From assembly GCF_049310925.1 (NCBI RefSeq), contig NZ_JBMERP010000015.1:1-64000 (forward strand): 64,000 bases of DNA, given 5' to 3'. Below are positions 34,903 through 44,078 of the stretch, piece after piece. Every line of letters begins with the position of its first letter. The stretch's first letter is position 1. The notes under the pieces were generated by a model. That model saw nothing but the letters and a program-made list of their open reading frames with translations, did not search any database and was not told the origin of the DNA. Source of the stretch: Virgibacillus_F sp049310925 (GTDB taxonomy: Bacteria > Bacillota > Bacilli > Bacillales > Amphibacillaceae). The position numbers and the translations under genes were made by a program.

Positions 34903-37900
34903 TTGACATTACTAAAGAACCACCCCAAACCAATAACCAAGGAACATCTTGCATCGCTATACACTTGGTTTACTAAAAATGGAGATCAGAAGCAAGCTCA
35001 TAATTTACTTGATTTGTATGACAAACTGGAAAACAGGGAATTAACTGTCAGTTTTGCTGGACATTTTTCAGCTGGAAAATCGTCAATCATAAATGAACTA
35101 CTGGGAAAATCATTGCTACCCCAAAGTCCAATTCCTACAAGTGCTAATTTAGTTAAAATATATTCTGGTAATGGCTACGCAAGAGTTTATTTTCACCACG
35201 AAGAAACAATTCAGTATAGTGAACCCTACGATATTGACCTAATCAAAAAGTTTTGTCAGGATAAAGACACGATTAAAAAAATTGAGATAAGTTCTTCTGA
35301 ATCCATCTTACCCTTAAACACCGCATTAATGGATACACCGGGTATTGATGCAGCTGATGACGCTGATCGCTTAATTACCGAAGGGTCACTTCACCAGGTG
35401 GATGCCATGTTCTACGTAATGGATTATAACCATGTTCAATCCGAAGTGAATTTACAGTTTTTACAGGCTATCCAGGAGAAGAATATACCGTTCTTTTTAA
35501 TTATCAATCAAATTGATAAACATGACGAAACTGAACTAGCTTTCACAACCTATCAAAATAAAATTAAACAAACGTTTAATCAATGGGATATTTACCCACA
35601 AGAAGTGTTTTATACATCCCTGTTAGACCAAAGCATTGAAAACAACCAGTTCCAGATATTAAAAGATTTTCTTTTTATGTTACTGACAACAAAAAAAGAG
35701 AATTACTATTCAATGAAAAGATCAATTGAACAAATCATTAATGACCATGAAGCTTATTTGGAAGATCAAAATAACGAAGAAATAGAATTAATAAAAGCGC
35801 AAGTCAGTGATTATGATTCAGTCACGGAACGAATTGATGAACTAAATAACAGCATAAGCAAACTTACCAACAGAGCAGGAGAGTTTGAAAAAGAATTTAT
35901 GCAAAATACTAATACCACCTTAAAAAATGCTTATATCATGCCTGCTGAATTAAGGGAACAGGCATCAGCTTATTTAGAATCACAACAAAGTGATTTTAAA
36001 GTTGGACTGTTTGGGACTAAGAAAAAAAGAGAAGAAGAACGTGCAATACGACGTAAAAATTTCCTAATACCTTTACAACAAAATATCGAAAAATCAATTC
36101 AGTGGAAACTACGTGATAAGATTGTCGAACAATTGAAAAGGTACCATATTTCTGATCCGAATTTAATTGGATTAGCTCAGGATATTTCCATAGATTACAC
36201 AGAAGATAACTTATCTTCTGTGATTAATCCAGGTGCAAAGGTAAATGGTGAATCCGTATTAAACTATACAAAAGACGTAAGTGATGATATTAAAGAGGCA
36301 TTTAAGAGGAAAACAATTGAAGTTAAAAATGTTATCTTGTCCTTTATAAATGAAGAGTCATCAGATCAGATCAGGTCATATCAAAACGAATTAAATCAAT
36401 TGAAGAAAGCAGAAACCGCTTCTAAACAAATAACTGTTTTAACTGATAAACTTCACGAGAAATCTACTGTTATTCAAAATATATTAAAAGATCCTCAACC
36501 GACTGAGGAAGAATTTGACCAAATGCACGAAGACATTCAGATAAGAAATAAAGTTACGAAGCAAGAAGCCCCAAGAGAAACTGTAAACAATGAAAAACAG
36601 GTTGATTTCAGTAAAAACAGTAAAATAATTAAAGGAACCGAGGCTGCTTATACTGTAGATAATATATTGCAGGGAATCGATCAAACACTTGATGTAGTTG
36701 ATTCAGTTGCAGGGTTTGAACAGATAATCACAGATTTAAAAACTAAACAACAAAAGTTACTTAACCGCTCGTTTACGATCACTTTGTTTGGAGCATTTAG
36801 TGCGGGAAAATCATCATTTGCTAATGCATTAATTGGGGAATCTGTTTTACCTGTCTCACCAAATCCTACTACCGCGGCTATTAACCGAATTGTTCCAGTT
36901 ACAGAAGAAAATAAACATGGTAAAGTAATGGTTACGATGAAAGATGAAAAAACAATAGTTCAGGATTGTCTGGAATTATTAAAGGGTCTTTCACCCAGCA
37001 GTGAAAATTTAGAAAGTTTATATTATTGGCTACTTCAGGCAGACAAGCAGTCATTATCTAAAACCCAACAACAATATTTGCAGGCAATTCTAAATGGTTA
37101 TGAAACAATGAAACAACATATTGGGGGAAAGATTCATACAAATATTGATAATTTTTCCGTTTACGTTGTAGAGGAAACGAAAGCTTGTTTTGTAGAATCC
37201 ATCGATTTGTATTATGATTGTTCCTTAACCAAACAAGGCATTACACTGGTAGATACCCCTGGTGCAGATTCAGTTAACGCAAGACACACGAATGTCGCAT
37301 TTGATTATATCAAGCACGCGGATGCCATATTGTATGTTACCTATTATAATCATGCATTATCACGAGCCGACAGAGATTTTCTCATGCAACTGGGTCGTGT
37401 AAAAGAATCTTTTGAGCTAGACAAGATGTTTTTTATCATCAATGCTGCTGATTTGGCTAAAGATGAAAAAGAGCTTTCAATGGTAGAGAACTATGTAAAT
37501 GAACAGTTGTTGAAACTGGGTATTCGTTATCCTAAACTATTTCCAATATCAAGTCGGAAATCCCTAATGGATAAACAGAATAAGACGCCTTTAAACGACT
37601 ATATGTATAACTTTGAAGAGCAATTCTACCAATTTATTCACCATGATTTAACAAAGCTTAGTATGGATTCGGCTCTTTGGGATATGGGCAGGGCATATAA
37701 TGCTATTTCAGGTTATCTGGCATCTACACAAATGTCTGAGAACGAAAAGATAAAACAAAAAGAGAGTTTGCGTGAAAAACAAGTAGCTGCATCACAGATC
37801 ATCAATGAATTAGACCTTGAGTCTTATAAACAATCAATTCTACAAAAGATAGAAAAGCAATTATTTTACGTACTGGAGCGTTTATCCATTCGTTTTCACG

Positions 37901-38544
37901 ATATGTTTAAAGAAATGTTCAATCCTACTACAATCCAGGATTCTGGTAAAGCTGGCAGAGAGCAAATACAAAAAAGTATGGAGGAACTATTAGATTATGT
38001 GGGCTATGAACTTCTTCAGGAGTTGCGTGCGGTTTCACTGAGAGTTGAAGCTCAAATCAGAGAATTCATAGACGAGGTAAATAGTCAGGCAAGTGAAAGA
38101 ATAAACCAAATAGATCATCATTTTGTTTTGCCTAGTGGAAATGAGTTAGGTTTAACGACACCAAACTTTACCCAGGCATTTACTTCTGTTGAAGTTTCAA
38201 TGTTTTCTAAAGTATTGTCAAGCTTTAAAGGCACGAAGTCATTCTTTGAAAAAAATGAAAAACAGGAAATGAAGGAAGAAATATTTACAGTTCTCAAGCC
38301 TTTTGCCAAGGTGTATCTTGACGAGAATAAGCAGGTAATGGATACTGCTTATGTGGATCAGTGGAATTATACAATGGAACATGTTAAAGCTGCGTATATA
38401 CAAAGTATCGATGTATATGTAAATGGGTTAATTGAAGTTCTATCAGATACGGATAGTGAAAAAGAATTAATTAATAAAGAGAAAAGTCTTGCATCTATTT
38501 TGAGCAACTATAACTCTAATAAAGAGGAGAATTATGATGAATAA
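34903..38544 (+). CDS. dynA: Double dynamin-like GTPase DynA
   Basis: Bacterial dynamin with two dynamin units fused head to tail, 1213 residues, like B. subtilis DynA (YpbR), which tethers and fuses membranes and guards against phage and pore damage. Unit 1: P-loop GHFSAGKSSIINELLG, switch DTPGIDAADD, INQIDKHDE. Unit 2: GAFSAGKSSFANALIG at about residue 630, DTPGADSVNARH, and INAADLAKDE. Long coiled-coil stalks follow each. TTG start, AAGAAGGG upstream. It overlaps the exonuclease gene by eight bases, as the ypbR-ypcP pair in Bacillus. Confidence 0.94.
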   Translation: MTLLKNHPKPITKEHLASLYTWFTKNGDQKQAHNLLDLYDKLENRELTVSFAGHFSAGKSSIINELLGKSLLPQSPIPTSANLVKIYSGNGYARVYFHHEETIQYSEPYDIDLIKKFCQDKDTIKKIEISSSESILPLNTALMDTPGIDAADDADRLITEGSLHQVDAMFYVMDYNHVQSEVNLQFLQAIQEKNIPFFLIINQIDKHDETELAFTTYQNKIKQTFNQWDIYPQEVFYTSLLDQSIENNQFQILKDFLFMLLTTKKENYYSMKRSIEQIINDHEAYLEDQNNEEIELIKAQVSDYDSVTERIDELNNSISKLTNRAGEFEKEFMQNTNTTLKNAYIMPAELREQASAYLESQQSDFKVGLFGTKKKREEERAIRRKNFLIPLQQNIEKSIQWKLRDKIVEQLKRYHISDPNLIGLAQDISIDYTEDNLSSVINPGAKVNGESVLNYTKDVSDDIKEAFKRKTIEVKNVILSFINEESSDQIRSYQNELNQLKKAETASKQITVLTDKLHEKSTVIQNILKDPQPTEEEFDQMHEDIQIRNKVTKQEAPRETVNNEKQVDFSKNSKIIKGTEAAYTVDNILQGIDQTLDVVDSVAGFEQIITDLKTKQQKLLNRSFTITLFGAFSAGKSSFANALIGESVLPVSPNPTTAAINRIVPVTEENKHGKVMVTMKDEKTIVQDCLELLKGLSPSSENLESLYYWLLQADKQSLSKTQQQYLQAILNGYETMKQHIGGKIHTNIDNFSVYVVEETKACFVESIDLYYDCSLTKQGITLVDTPGADSVNARHTNVAFDYIKHADAILYVTYYNHALSRADRDFLMQLGRVKESFELDKMFFIINAADLAKDEKELSMVENYVNEQLLKLGIRYPKLFPISSRKSLMDKQNKTPLNDYMYNFEEQFYQFIHHDLTKLSMDSALWDMGRAYNAISGYLASTQMSENEKIKQKESLREKQVAASQIINELDLESYKQSILQKIEKQLFYVLERLSIRFHDMFKEMFNPTTIQDSGKAGREQIQKSMEELLDYVGYELLQELRAVSLRVEAQIREFIDEVNSQASERINQIDHHFVLPSGNELGLTTPNFTQAFTSVEVSMFSKVLSSFKGTKSFFEKNEKQEMKEEIFTVLKPFAKVYLDENKQVMDTAYVDQWNYTMEHVKAAYIQSIDVYVNGLIEVLSDTDSEKELINKEKSLASILSNYNSNKEENYDE

Positions 38545-39400
38545 ACCAACCGTATTACTTGTAGATGGTATGGCATTATTGTTTAGAGGGTTTTTCGCAA
38601 CTTCTTTCCGCGGAAATTTCATGAGGAACAGTGAAGGGATTCCCACTAATGGTATGTATCAATACTTGAAGTACATGCTTAATGCAATTGAAACGTTTAA
38701 TCCAACTCACGTAGTATGCTGCTGGGATATGGGGAGTAAAACTTTCAGGACTGAGATGCTCCCCGATTATAAAGCGAATCGCTCGCAACCACCCGAAGAA
38801 CTGGTGCCTCAGTTTGATTTAATTAAAGAAGTTATGGATATTTTCGCTATTCCGAATGTTGGTCTAATTAATTATGAGGCTGACGACTGCATCGGAACAC
38901 TAGCAAGAGAATACGCTGAAGAGAATGAAGTCCTTATCCTTACAGGGGACCATGATATGCTACAGCTTGTTGATCAAAATATACAGGTTGCAATCATGAA
39001 AAAAGGGCAAGGTAATTACGACGTATTCACAAATGAAAACTTTCTTGAAAAAAAGGGCATTATTCCAAAGCAGGTAGTAGATATTAAAGCATTGATGGGA
39101 GATTCTGCTGACAATTATCCTGGTGTAAAAGGAATAGGTGAAAAAACAGCGTTGAAGCTTGTTCAAGAATATGAAACGATTGATAATCTTCTTGAAAACG
39201 TTGATAAACTGCCTAAGGGAGTACAAACAAAAATTAATGCGAATATAGAGATGCTACACTTATCACGAGAATTAGCGGAAATTAAATGTGATGTTCCGAT
39301 TAGTTGTGGTTTAGAGAAAGCATTCTGGAATCTTGACAAAGAGGCTGTAGGGGATAGGCTAAGGAACATGAACTTTACTAACCTAGCTAAATTAATTTAG
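38537..39400 (+). CDS. ypcP: 5'-3' exonuclease YpcP
   Basis: FEN/PolI-type 5' nuclease of 287 residues without a polymerase domain; can remove RNA primers and process flaps. N-terminal VLLVDGMALLFRGFFA, metal site EADDCIGTLAREYA, LTGDHDMLQLV, and helix-hairpin-helix MGDSADNYPGVKGIGEKTALKLV in sections. ATG 38537 is seven bases behind GAGGAG; 38534 is also possible. Coupled to dynA by overlap. Confidence 0.93.
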   Translation: MNKPTVLLVDGMALLFRGFFATSFRGNFMRNSEGIPTNGMYQYLKYMLNAIETFNPTHVVCCWDMGSKTFRTEMLPDYKANRSQPPEELVPQFDLIKEVMDIFAIPNVGLINYEADDCIGTLAREYAEENEVLILTGDHDMLQLVDQNIQVAIMKKGQGNYDVFTNENFLEKKGIIPKQVVDIKALMGDSADNYPGVKGIGEKTALKLVQEYETIDNLLENVDKLPKGVQTKINANIEMLHLSRELAEIKCDVPISCGLEKAFWNLDKEAVGDRLRNMNFTNLAKLI

Positions 39401-39429
39401 GATGAGGATTTCCTCATCCTCTTTTTTTT
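39399..39429 (+). terminator. ypcP terminator
   Basis: AGGATGAGGA-TT-TCCTCATCCT with eight T; overlaps the stop codon of the exonuclease gene. Confidence 0.9.
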
Positions 39430-39447
39430 CCCTGCATTCACCGTCAC

Positions 39448-40581
39448 CTATGGTTTTAAGATGATCTTGATGGAATTGTCCTCTCGTTTATTAAAAATGT
39501 CGTAACAATGGGCAGCTTCATCCAGAGGTAATCGATGGGTAATAATTGCAGTAGGATCAATTTCATTATTTACGATCATGTCATATAATTTTGGCATGTA
39601 TCCTCGTGCTGGTGCCTGACCCATTTTCAATGTAATATTTCGGGAAAAGAATGGCCCTAATGGGAACATATTGTATAACCCACCGTAAACTCCTGTTAGT
39701 TGGACTGTACCACACTTGCGAACCGCTTTTGTAGCGATCTGTATAGCTCCAAGTGTACCACCCTGTAATTTTAATTTCTGTTCAACAAACTCCAGGGCTG
39801 ACTTTTTTCCATCCATACCGACACAGTCAATCACAACATCTGCACCACCTTTAGTTATTTCTTTTAATGTTTCTCCCATGTCATCGTATTGTGTAAAGTC
39901 AAATGTTTCTGTTTGATTCATCTTTCTTGACTTCTGTAATCTATAATCAAAATAGTCAACTGCAATTACCCGTTTCGCACCTTTTTTCCATGCGAATTGC
40001 TGTGCCATCAATCCAATCGGTCCACACCCTAAAACAATTACGGTATCACCTTTTTTAACGCCGGCATGTTCTACACTCCAGTATGCTGTTGGAAGTACAT
40101 CGGATAAAAACAATAGTTGCTCATCCTCAAGTTCACAATCCTCAGGAATAAGAAAAGGTGTATAGTTTCCAAAAGGTACTCGGAGGTATTCTGCCTGACC
40201 ACCCGGATAATCACCGAATTTTTCGGTGTAACCAAATAAGCCGCCAGAATCGTAGTGAGGATTGGAATTATCGCACTGACTTTCCTGATGCATGGAGCAG
40301 TATGGACACTTTCCACAGGCAACTGTAAATGGTATGACTACACGGTCACCTTTTTTAACTTTTGTAACGTCAGGACCAACTTCCTCAACGATTCCCATTG
40401 GTTCATGTCCAATCACATATCCAATAGGAATTGGAAAATTACCTTGATAAAGGTGGAGATCGGAACCACAGATTGCTGTCGAAGTTATTTTAACAATTAC
40501 ATCCTCACGATCCTGAATAGTAGGATCATCGACTTGTTCTACACTAACGGAATACTTCCCTTGATATGTTACAGCCTTCAT
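39448..40581 (-). CDS. adhB: Zinc-dependent alcohol dehydrogenase, AdhB type
   Basis: Medium-chain dehydrogenase of 377 residues close to glutathione-independent formaldehyde dehydrogenases. Catalytic zinc residues lie in CGSDLHLYQG and GHEPMGIVEE; the structural zinc loop is CGKCPYCSMHQESQCDN; NAD site VIVLGCGPIGLMAQQF. ATG with GGAGGCTATACGTAA upstream on the minus strand. It stands alone and convergent to ypcP. The actual alcohol or aldehyde is unknown. Confidence 0.88.
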   Translation of the reverse strand: MKAVTYQGKYSVSVEQVDDPTIQDREDVIVKITSTAICGSDLHLYQGNFPIPIGYVIGHEPMGIVEEVGPDVTKVKKGDRVVIPFTVACGKCPYCSMHQESQCDNSNPHYDSGGLFGYTEKFGDYPGGQAEYLRVPFGNYTPFLIPEDCELEDEQLLFLSDVLPTAYWSVEHAGVKKGDTVIVLGCGPIGLMAQQFAWKKGAKRVIAVDYFDYRLQKSRKMNQTETFDFTQYDDMGETLKEITKGGADVVIDCVGMDGKKSALEFVEQKLKLQGGTLGAIQIATKAVRKCGTVQLTGVYGGLYNMFPLGPFFSRNITLKMGQAPARGYMPKLYDMIVNNEIDPTAIITHRLPLDEAAHCYDIFNKREDNSIKIILKP

Positions 40582-40853
40582 TTACGTATAGCCTCCATAC
40601 GAATATTAATTTTAAAATAGTACATAGTTATATTCAGTTTAAACTAGAAAAATATACATAAACCGCCATTTGAAGTTAAGAATGATAGCATAAAATGGCT
40701 GTTTATAAGGTTTAACAGAGGATTAAGTCAGTATGTGCAGGGTATATACGCATAGGGGTACGTGTATATCTGAGAATGCGAATTTGTTTAGTTTTAATGC
40801 ATTTTTCCCTATAATTATCTTATCTGAGATTACTATAGAGGAGGCGTATTAAA

Positions 40854-41702
40854 ATGTCTAAATTATTTGTTTATGGAACATTGCGAAACGGAGAAAAAAA
40901 CCATTTTTATTTAAATCATTCGACCCTTATTTTTAATCAATGCTGGGTCAGTGGATCATTATTCGATACTGGAAATGGGTATCCTGTTATGTTGAAAGAC
41001 GAAATTAATACTGTTTACGGTGAACTTTATGAAGTTACATCCGAACAGCTTAATGAAATTGATCGATTAGAGGGGTTTGTTGAAGATGATCCAGGAAATT
41101 TATACGATAGAGAATCTGTTACAGTTACCAATGACAAGGGGCATGACTTTGAAGCATTCACTTATTTTGGAGGGGAAAGTTTAATTGATTCAACTGACAA
41201 GATAGCTACTGGTGATTGGAACGTACATATGTATCTAACCCAACAAGACCTCCATTACTTTGCATATGGTTCTTGTATGGATAATGAACGGTTTAAATTA
41301 CAGGGAGTTAATCATCATTTCGAGTCTGTTGTTGGAAATGGATCTCTAAACGGTTTTGTCTTAAAATTCTCTAGAAATTCAAATGATGGCGGAAAAGCTG
41401 ATATTGTTGAAGATTCATCTGAAACAGTAGAGGGCAAACTGTATGAGGTACCTCTAGACGCAATTACCTACTTATATAAACGCGAGGGTGTATATGCAAA
41501 CGCTTATCGGCCAATAATTGTTACTATTAATGCACGTGATAAAGAAATACGTGCTATTACTTTTATCGGAACGGAAAAAGAAGCAGAGACTCCCCCTACA
41601 GTTAAATATGCATCAGAAATCATTCGGGGCAGCAAAGGATTTTTAAGTGATGCATATGTAGATAAGCTTCAGAAGAAAATAGACCTGTTACTAAAAAATT
41701 AG
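40854..41702 (+). CDS. ykqA: Two-domain gamma-glutamylcyclotransferase-like protein YkqA
   Basis: Two GGCT/AIG2 folds in 282 residues: domain 1 begins LFVYGTLRNGEKNHFYL and has DRLEGF, domain 2 (from about 137) begins YFAYGSCMDNERF. This matches B. subtilis YkqA. Such enzymes release pyroglutamate from gamma-glutamyl amines or peptides; the substrate is unknown. ATG behind GAGGAGG. The FetA-like gene begins nine bases later, so an operon is possible. Confidence 0.85.
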   Translation: MSKLFVYGTLRNGEKNHFYLNHSTLIFNQCWVSGSLFDTGNGYPVMLKDEINTVYGELYEVTSEQLNEIDRLEGFVEDDPGNLYDRESVTVTNDKGHDFEAFTYFGGESLIDSTDKIATGDWNVHMYLTQQDLHYFAYGSCMDNERFKLQGVNHHFESVVGNGSLNGFVLKFSRNSNDGGKADIVEDSSETVEGKLYEVPLDAITYLYKREGVYANAYRPIIVTINARDKEIRAITFIGTEKEAETPPTVKYASEIIRGSKGFLSDAYVDKLQKKIDLLLKN

Positions 41703-41711
41703 GAGAAACTT

Positions 41712-42335
41712 ATGACCTTCTTAGTAAAAGATGTTTCTGTAAACGGAATAATAAAGATAAATGAACTTGCTATCTCGGACAATAAAGTCACATGTATTGT
41801 TGGTAAAAGTGGTAGTGGTAAATCAACATTTCTGCGTCTTTTAAATAATTTAGATAACCCTGATTCTGGTATAATCTATTATCGGAATAACGACATTCAA
41901 ACGATAGATCCTATTGAATTAAGAAAAATAGTTACAATGGTTCCGCAAACACCTGTCATATATCAAGGTACGATAAAAGATAATTTGCTTGTTGGAATAC
42001 AGTTTTCTGGAGTTGAATCTGTATCTGATTCGTCCATGAACAAAATTCTTAAACAAATCAAATTAAGTAAACCTTTAGATACAATAGCAGATGAGTTATC
42101 AGGTGGAGAAAAACAACGTCTTGCTCTTGCTCGTAGTATGTTACTAAACGCAGAAGTGTTTCTGCTAGATGAACCAACCTCTTCATTGGACGATGAGACT
42201 GCTTCAGATGTAATCGCAGCATTTACTGATCATATGAGGGAACAACAAAAAACAATTATAATGGTTACACACGACAATGACTTGGCAGAAAAAATTAGTG
42301 ATAATATAATTCAAATGGATGCGTACAGCATTTAA
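41712..42335 (+). CDS. fetA: FetA-like ABC ATP-binding protein
   Basis: ATPase of 207 residues with Walker A GKSGSGKSTFLRLL, signature LSGGEKQRLALARSML and Walker B VFLLDEPTSSLDDE. Paired with the UPF0014 permease downstream, as E. coli FetA/FetB, reported to export iron and raise resistance to oxidative stress; the Bacillus YjkB/YjkA pair is similar. GGAGAAAC precedes the ATG. Confidence 0.82.
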   Translation: MTFLVKDVSVNGIIKINELAISDNKVTCIVGKSGSGKSTFLRLLNNLDNPDSGIIYYRNNDIQTIDPIELRKIVTMVPQTPVIYQGTIKDNLLVGIQFSGVESVSDSSMNKILKQIKLSKPLDTIADELSGGEKQRLALARSMLLNAEVFLLDEPTSSLDDETASDVIAAFTDHMREQQKTIIMVTHDNDLAEKISDNIIQMDAYSI

Positions 42336-42355
42336 ATGATGCGAGGTGATTCGTT

Positions 42356-43150
42356 ATAGATGAGACCGGTGCAGTAAACTTAAGTTTTTGGCAGCTGCTT
42401 GCAGCGTATATTTTTGTTATTCTCTTAATTGTTATCGTCAAAATTAAGAAAATTCCACGCGAAAAACTGATTGTCTTATCTACAATTCGGATGACAATTC
42501 AGTTGATTTTGGTTGGGTATGTATTAATTTTTATATTTGATCATCCAAATCCACTACTTACTATTGGAATTATTACTTTCATGCTTGGATTTGCTGTATT
42601 CAATGTTTATCAGAGGACAAAAGAATCGATGCATTTATCCGTTAAAAAAATGGTGGCGCTGGCGATGATGATTGGTATTAGCGTTAGTTTAACATTTTTC
42701 ATGTTGGTCGTTCTGCAGCTTGATCCATGGTATGATCCGATGTATTTTATTCCTATTGGTGGAATGATAATCGGCAAGACAATGACCGGAATTTCATTGG
42801 GTGTCAATAATCTTTTAACAGGGATGCGAGAACAAAGAGATAAAGTTGAAGGAGCATTGATGCTTGGCGCTACCCCAAAACAAGCTTCAAAAGAAATAAT
42901 TAATCAAGCATTTGATTCAGCCATGCTCCCAACTATTAATGCAATGGTAGGGATGGGAATTGTTTTCTTACCTGGCATGATGACTGGTCAGATTATATCT
43001 GGTACTTCTCCACTTGTAGCGGTTGAATACCAGATTGCAATCATGCTTGGGATTGCAGGTACTGTATCATTAACAGTAGTTACATTTTTACACCTTGCTT
43101 ATAAAACCTTCTTTAATGATCGACAGCAGTTCACCTTAAAAAAAAGATGA
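42356..43150 (+). CDS. fetB: FetB-like UPF0014 permease with apparent ATA start
   Basis: Membrane protein with about seven hydrophobic segments; family segments TIRMTIQLILVGYVLIFIF, PIGGMIIGKTMTGISLGVN and MVGMGIVFLPGMMTGQI are clear. The first in-frame ATG (42491) would cut off the first membrane segment (LSFWQLLAAYIFVILLIVIV). An in-frame TGA at 42347 limits the N-terminus, and GAGGTGA (42343-42349) lies six bases before ATA 42356, giving 264 residues, the family length. The out-of-frame ATG at 42360 stops after five codons. Start codon use is odd but the gene seems intact. Confidence 0.82.
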   Translation: MDETGAVNLSFWQLLAAYIFVILLIVIVKIKKIPREKLIVLSTIRMTIQLILVGYVLIFIFDHPNPLLTIGIITFMLGFAVFNVYQRTKESMHLSVKKMVALAMMIGISVSLTFFMLVVLQLDPWYDPMYFIPIGGMIIGKTMTGISLGVNNLLTGMREQRDKVEGALMLGATPKQASKEIINQAFDSAMLPTINAMVGMGIVFLPGMMTGQIISGTSPLVAVEYQIAIMLGIAGTVSLTVVTFLHLAYKTFFNDRQQFTLKKR

Positions 43151-43161
43151 ATAAAATAAAT

Positions 43162-43202
43162 AAAAAGACAATCAGATTGATGCCGAATTTGATTGTCTTT
43201 TT
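43162..43202 (+). terminator. fetB terminator
   Basis: AAAAAGACAATCA paired with TGATTGTCTTTTT, T-run continuing; 15-base loop. Confidence 0.85.
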
Positions 43203-43239
43203 TTGCATTCTAACAGTAAAGAAAGCATAAAAAATGCAG

Positions 43240-43566
43240 CTAGTTATTAACTTCTTTGAATGAAATGTCGATTATTTGATCTGTTTCCGTTGCATACGTA
43301 ACATTTACAAAAACACCAAATTCATGATCTTTGCCTTTTATCCATAATTTGAATTTTTCTATTGAAGTATTTTTATCTTCTTTTACTCTTCCTACATGAA
43401 GGTAATCAACTATTTCTGCGCCAGGATACCGCTCTTTTGCTTTTTGCATTACAACTTTTCCCCATCTGGCATGAGGAGGAATTTCCTTTTCCGCATAAAC
43501 AAAACTAGTTTCGTACAATGGAACAATGGATGTGAGCAAAACTGAAAGAATTAACAATAATCTCAA
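43240..43566 (-). CDS. Secreted DUF3889 protein (YqzG-like)
   Basis: A 108-residue exported protein: signal peptide MRLLLILSVLLTSIVPLYE with likely cleavage after VYA (about residue 25), then one DUF3889 domain (ARWGKVVMQKAKERYPGAEI, DYLHVGRV, then the IDISFKEV end). Similar in size to B. subtilis YqzG. Function unknown. AAGGAG lies before the ATG on the minus strand. The same domain forms the C-terminal part of the protein at 51614. Confidence 0.8.
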   Translation of the reverse strand: MRLLLILSVLLTSIVPLYETSFVYAEKEIPPHARWGKVVMQKAKERYPGAEIVDYLHVGRVKEDKNTSIEKFKLWIKGKDHEFGVFVNVTYATETDQIIDISFKEVNN

Positions 43567-43819
43567 CCTAAAAACTCCTTTAGCTTAGGGTTTGACAGTT
43601 ATATGAAAATAATACATTCGAACCTTTCTCTCATCTCCCCCCAACTAAATTAGCAATAATGAAACACCAAATGAACTATCAAACCTCTTCCATACCTTAG
43701 GAGGGACACTATTCCAAAAGAGAATATGCTTAAATATAAAGAAAGTTGAAACTTTTTAGGATTGAAAACGTAATTATTAGTACGTAGCAAATGCCATAAT
43801 ACCGTGGAGGTGATTTCAA

Positions 43820-44044
43820 ATGACACCATTAGGTTGGATTTTTTGGGGGATTGCTGTATTTCTGATACTTTTATCCGTAGTTTTAAGTCGTTTTGGAATG
43901 AAACACAATGAAAAAGTAAAACTCAGATTCGTGCAGAAGAACAAGCAAGACATTATTCGGATCATAACCATTTTGACGGCGGTCAATAACACTCCGATTT
44001 TTCATTTCAAGCAGGGATATCCACTCAGTATCCAGATTATATAA
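43820..44044 (+). pseudogene. Small membrane protein gene with a probable frameshift
   Basis: The frame from ATG 43820 (behind GTGGAGGTG) encodes a membrane segment (LGWIFWGIAVFLILLSVVL) and FGMKHNEK, then a 40-residue tail of unconvincing composition. In the -1 frame the same DNA reads KTQIRAEEQARHYSDHNHF then DGGQ and stops at 43989, a polar tail typical of a small anchored protein. I infer a one-base indel in the A-rich run at 43911-43921. It could be real decay, a sequencing error, or a frameshift in expression. Function unknown. Confidence 0.5.
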
Positions 44045-44078
44045 TCAATAAAAGTGGTTATGAAATGAGGATACAACA

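Noticed and set aside
40740..40770. Imperfect palindrome TATACGCA...CGTGTATA before ykqA
   Set aside because: Arms are short and mismatched; no reason to prefer it over chance.
43693..43750. A 12-codon frame starting at ATT behind AGGAGGG
   Set aside because: Too short and without similarity to anything; could be chance even though it recalls the other ATT/ATA starts.
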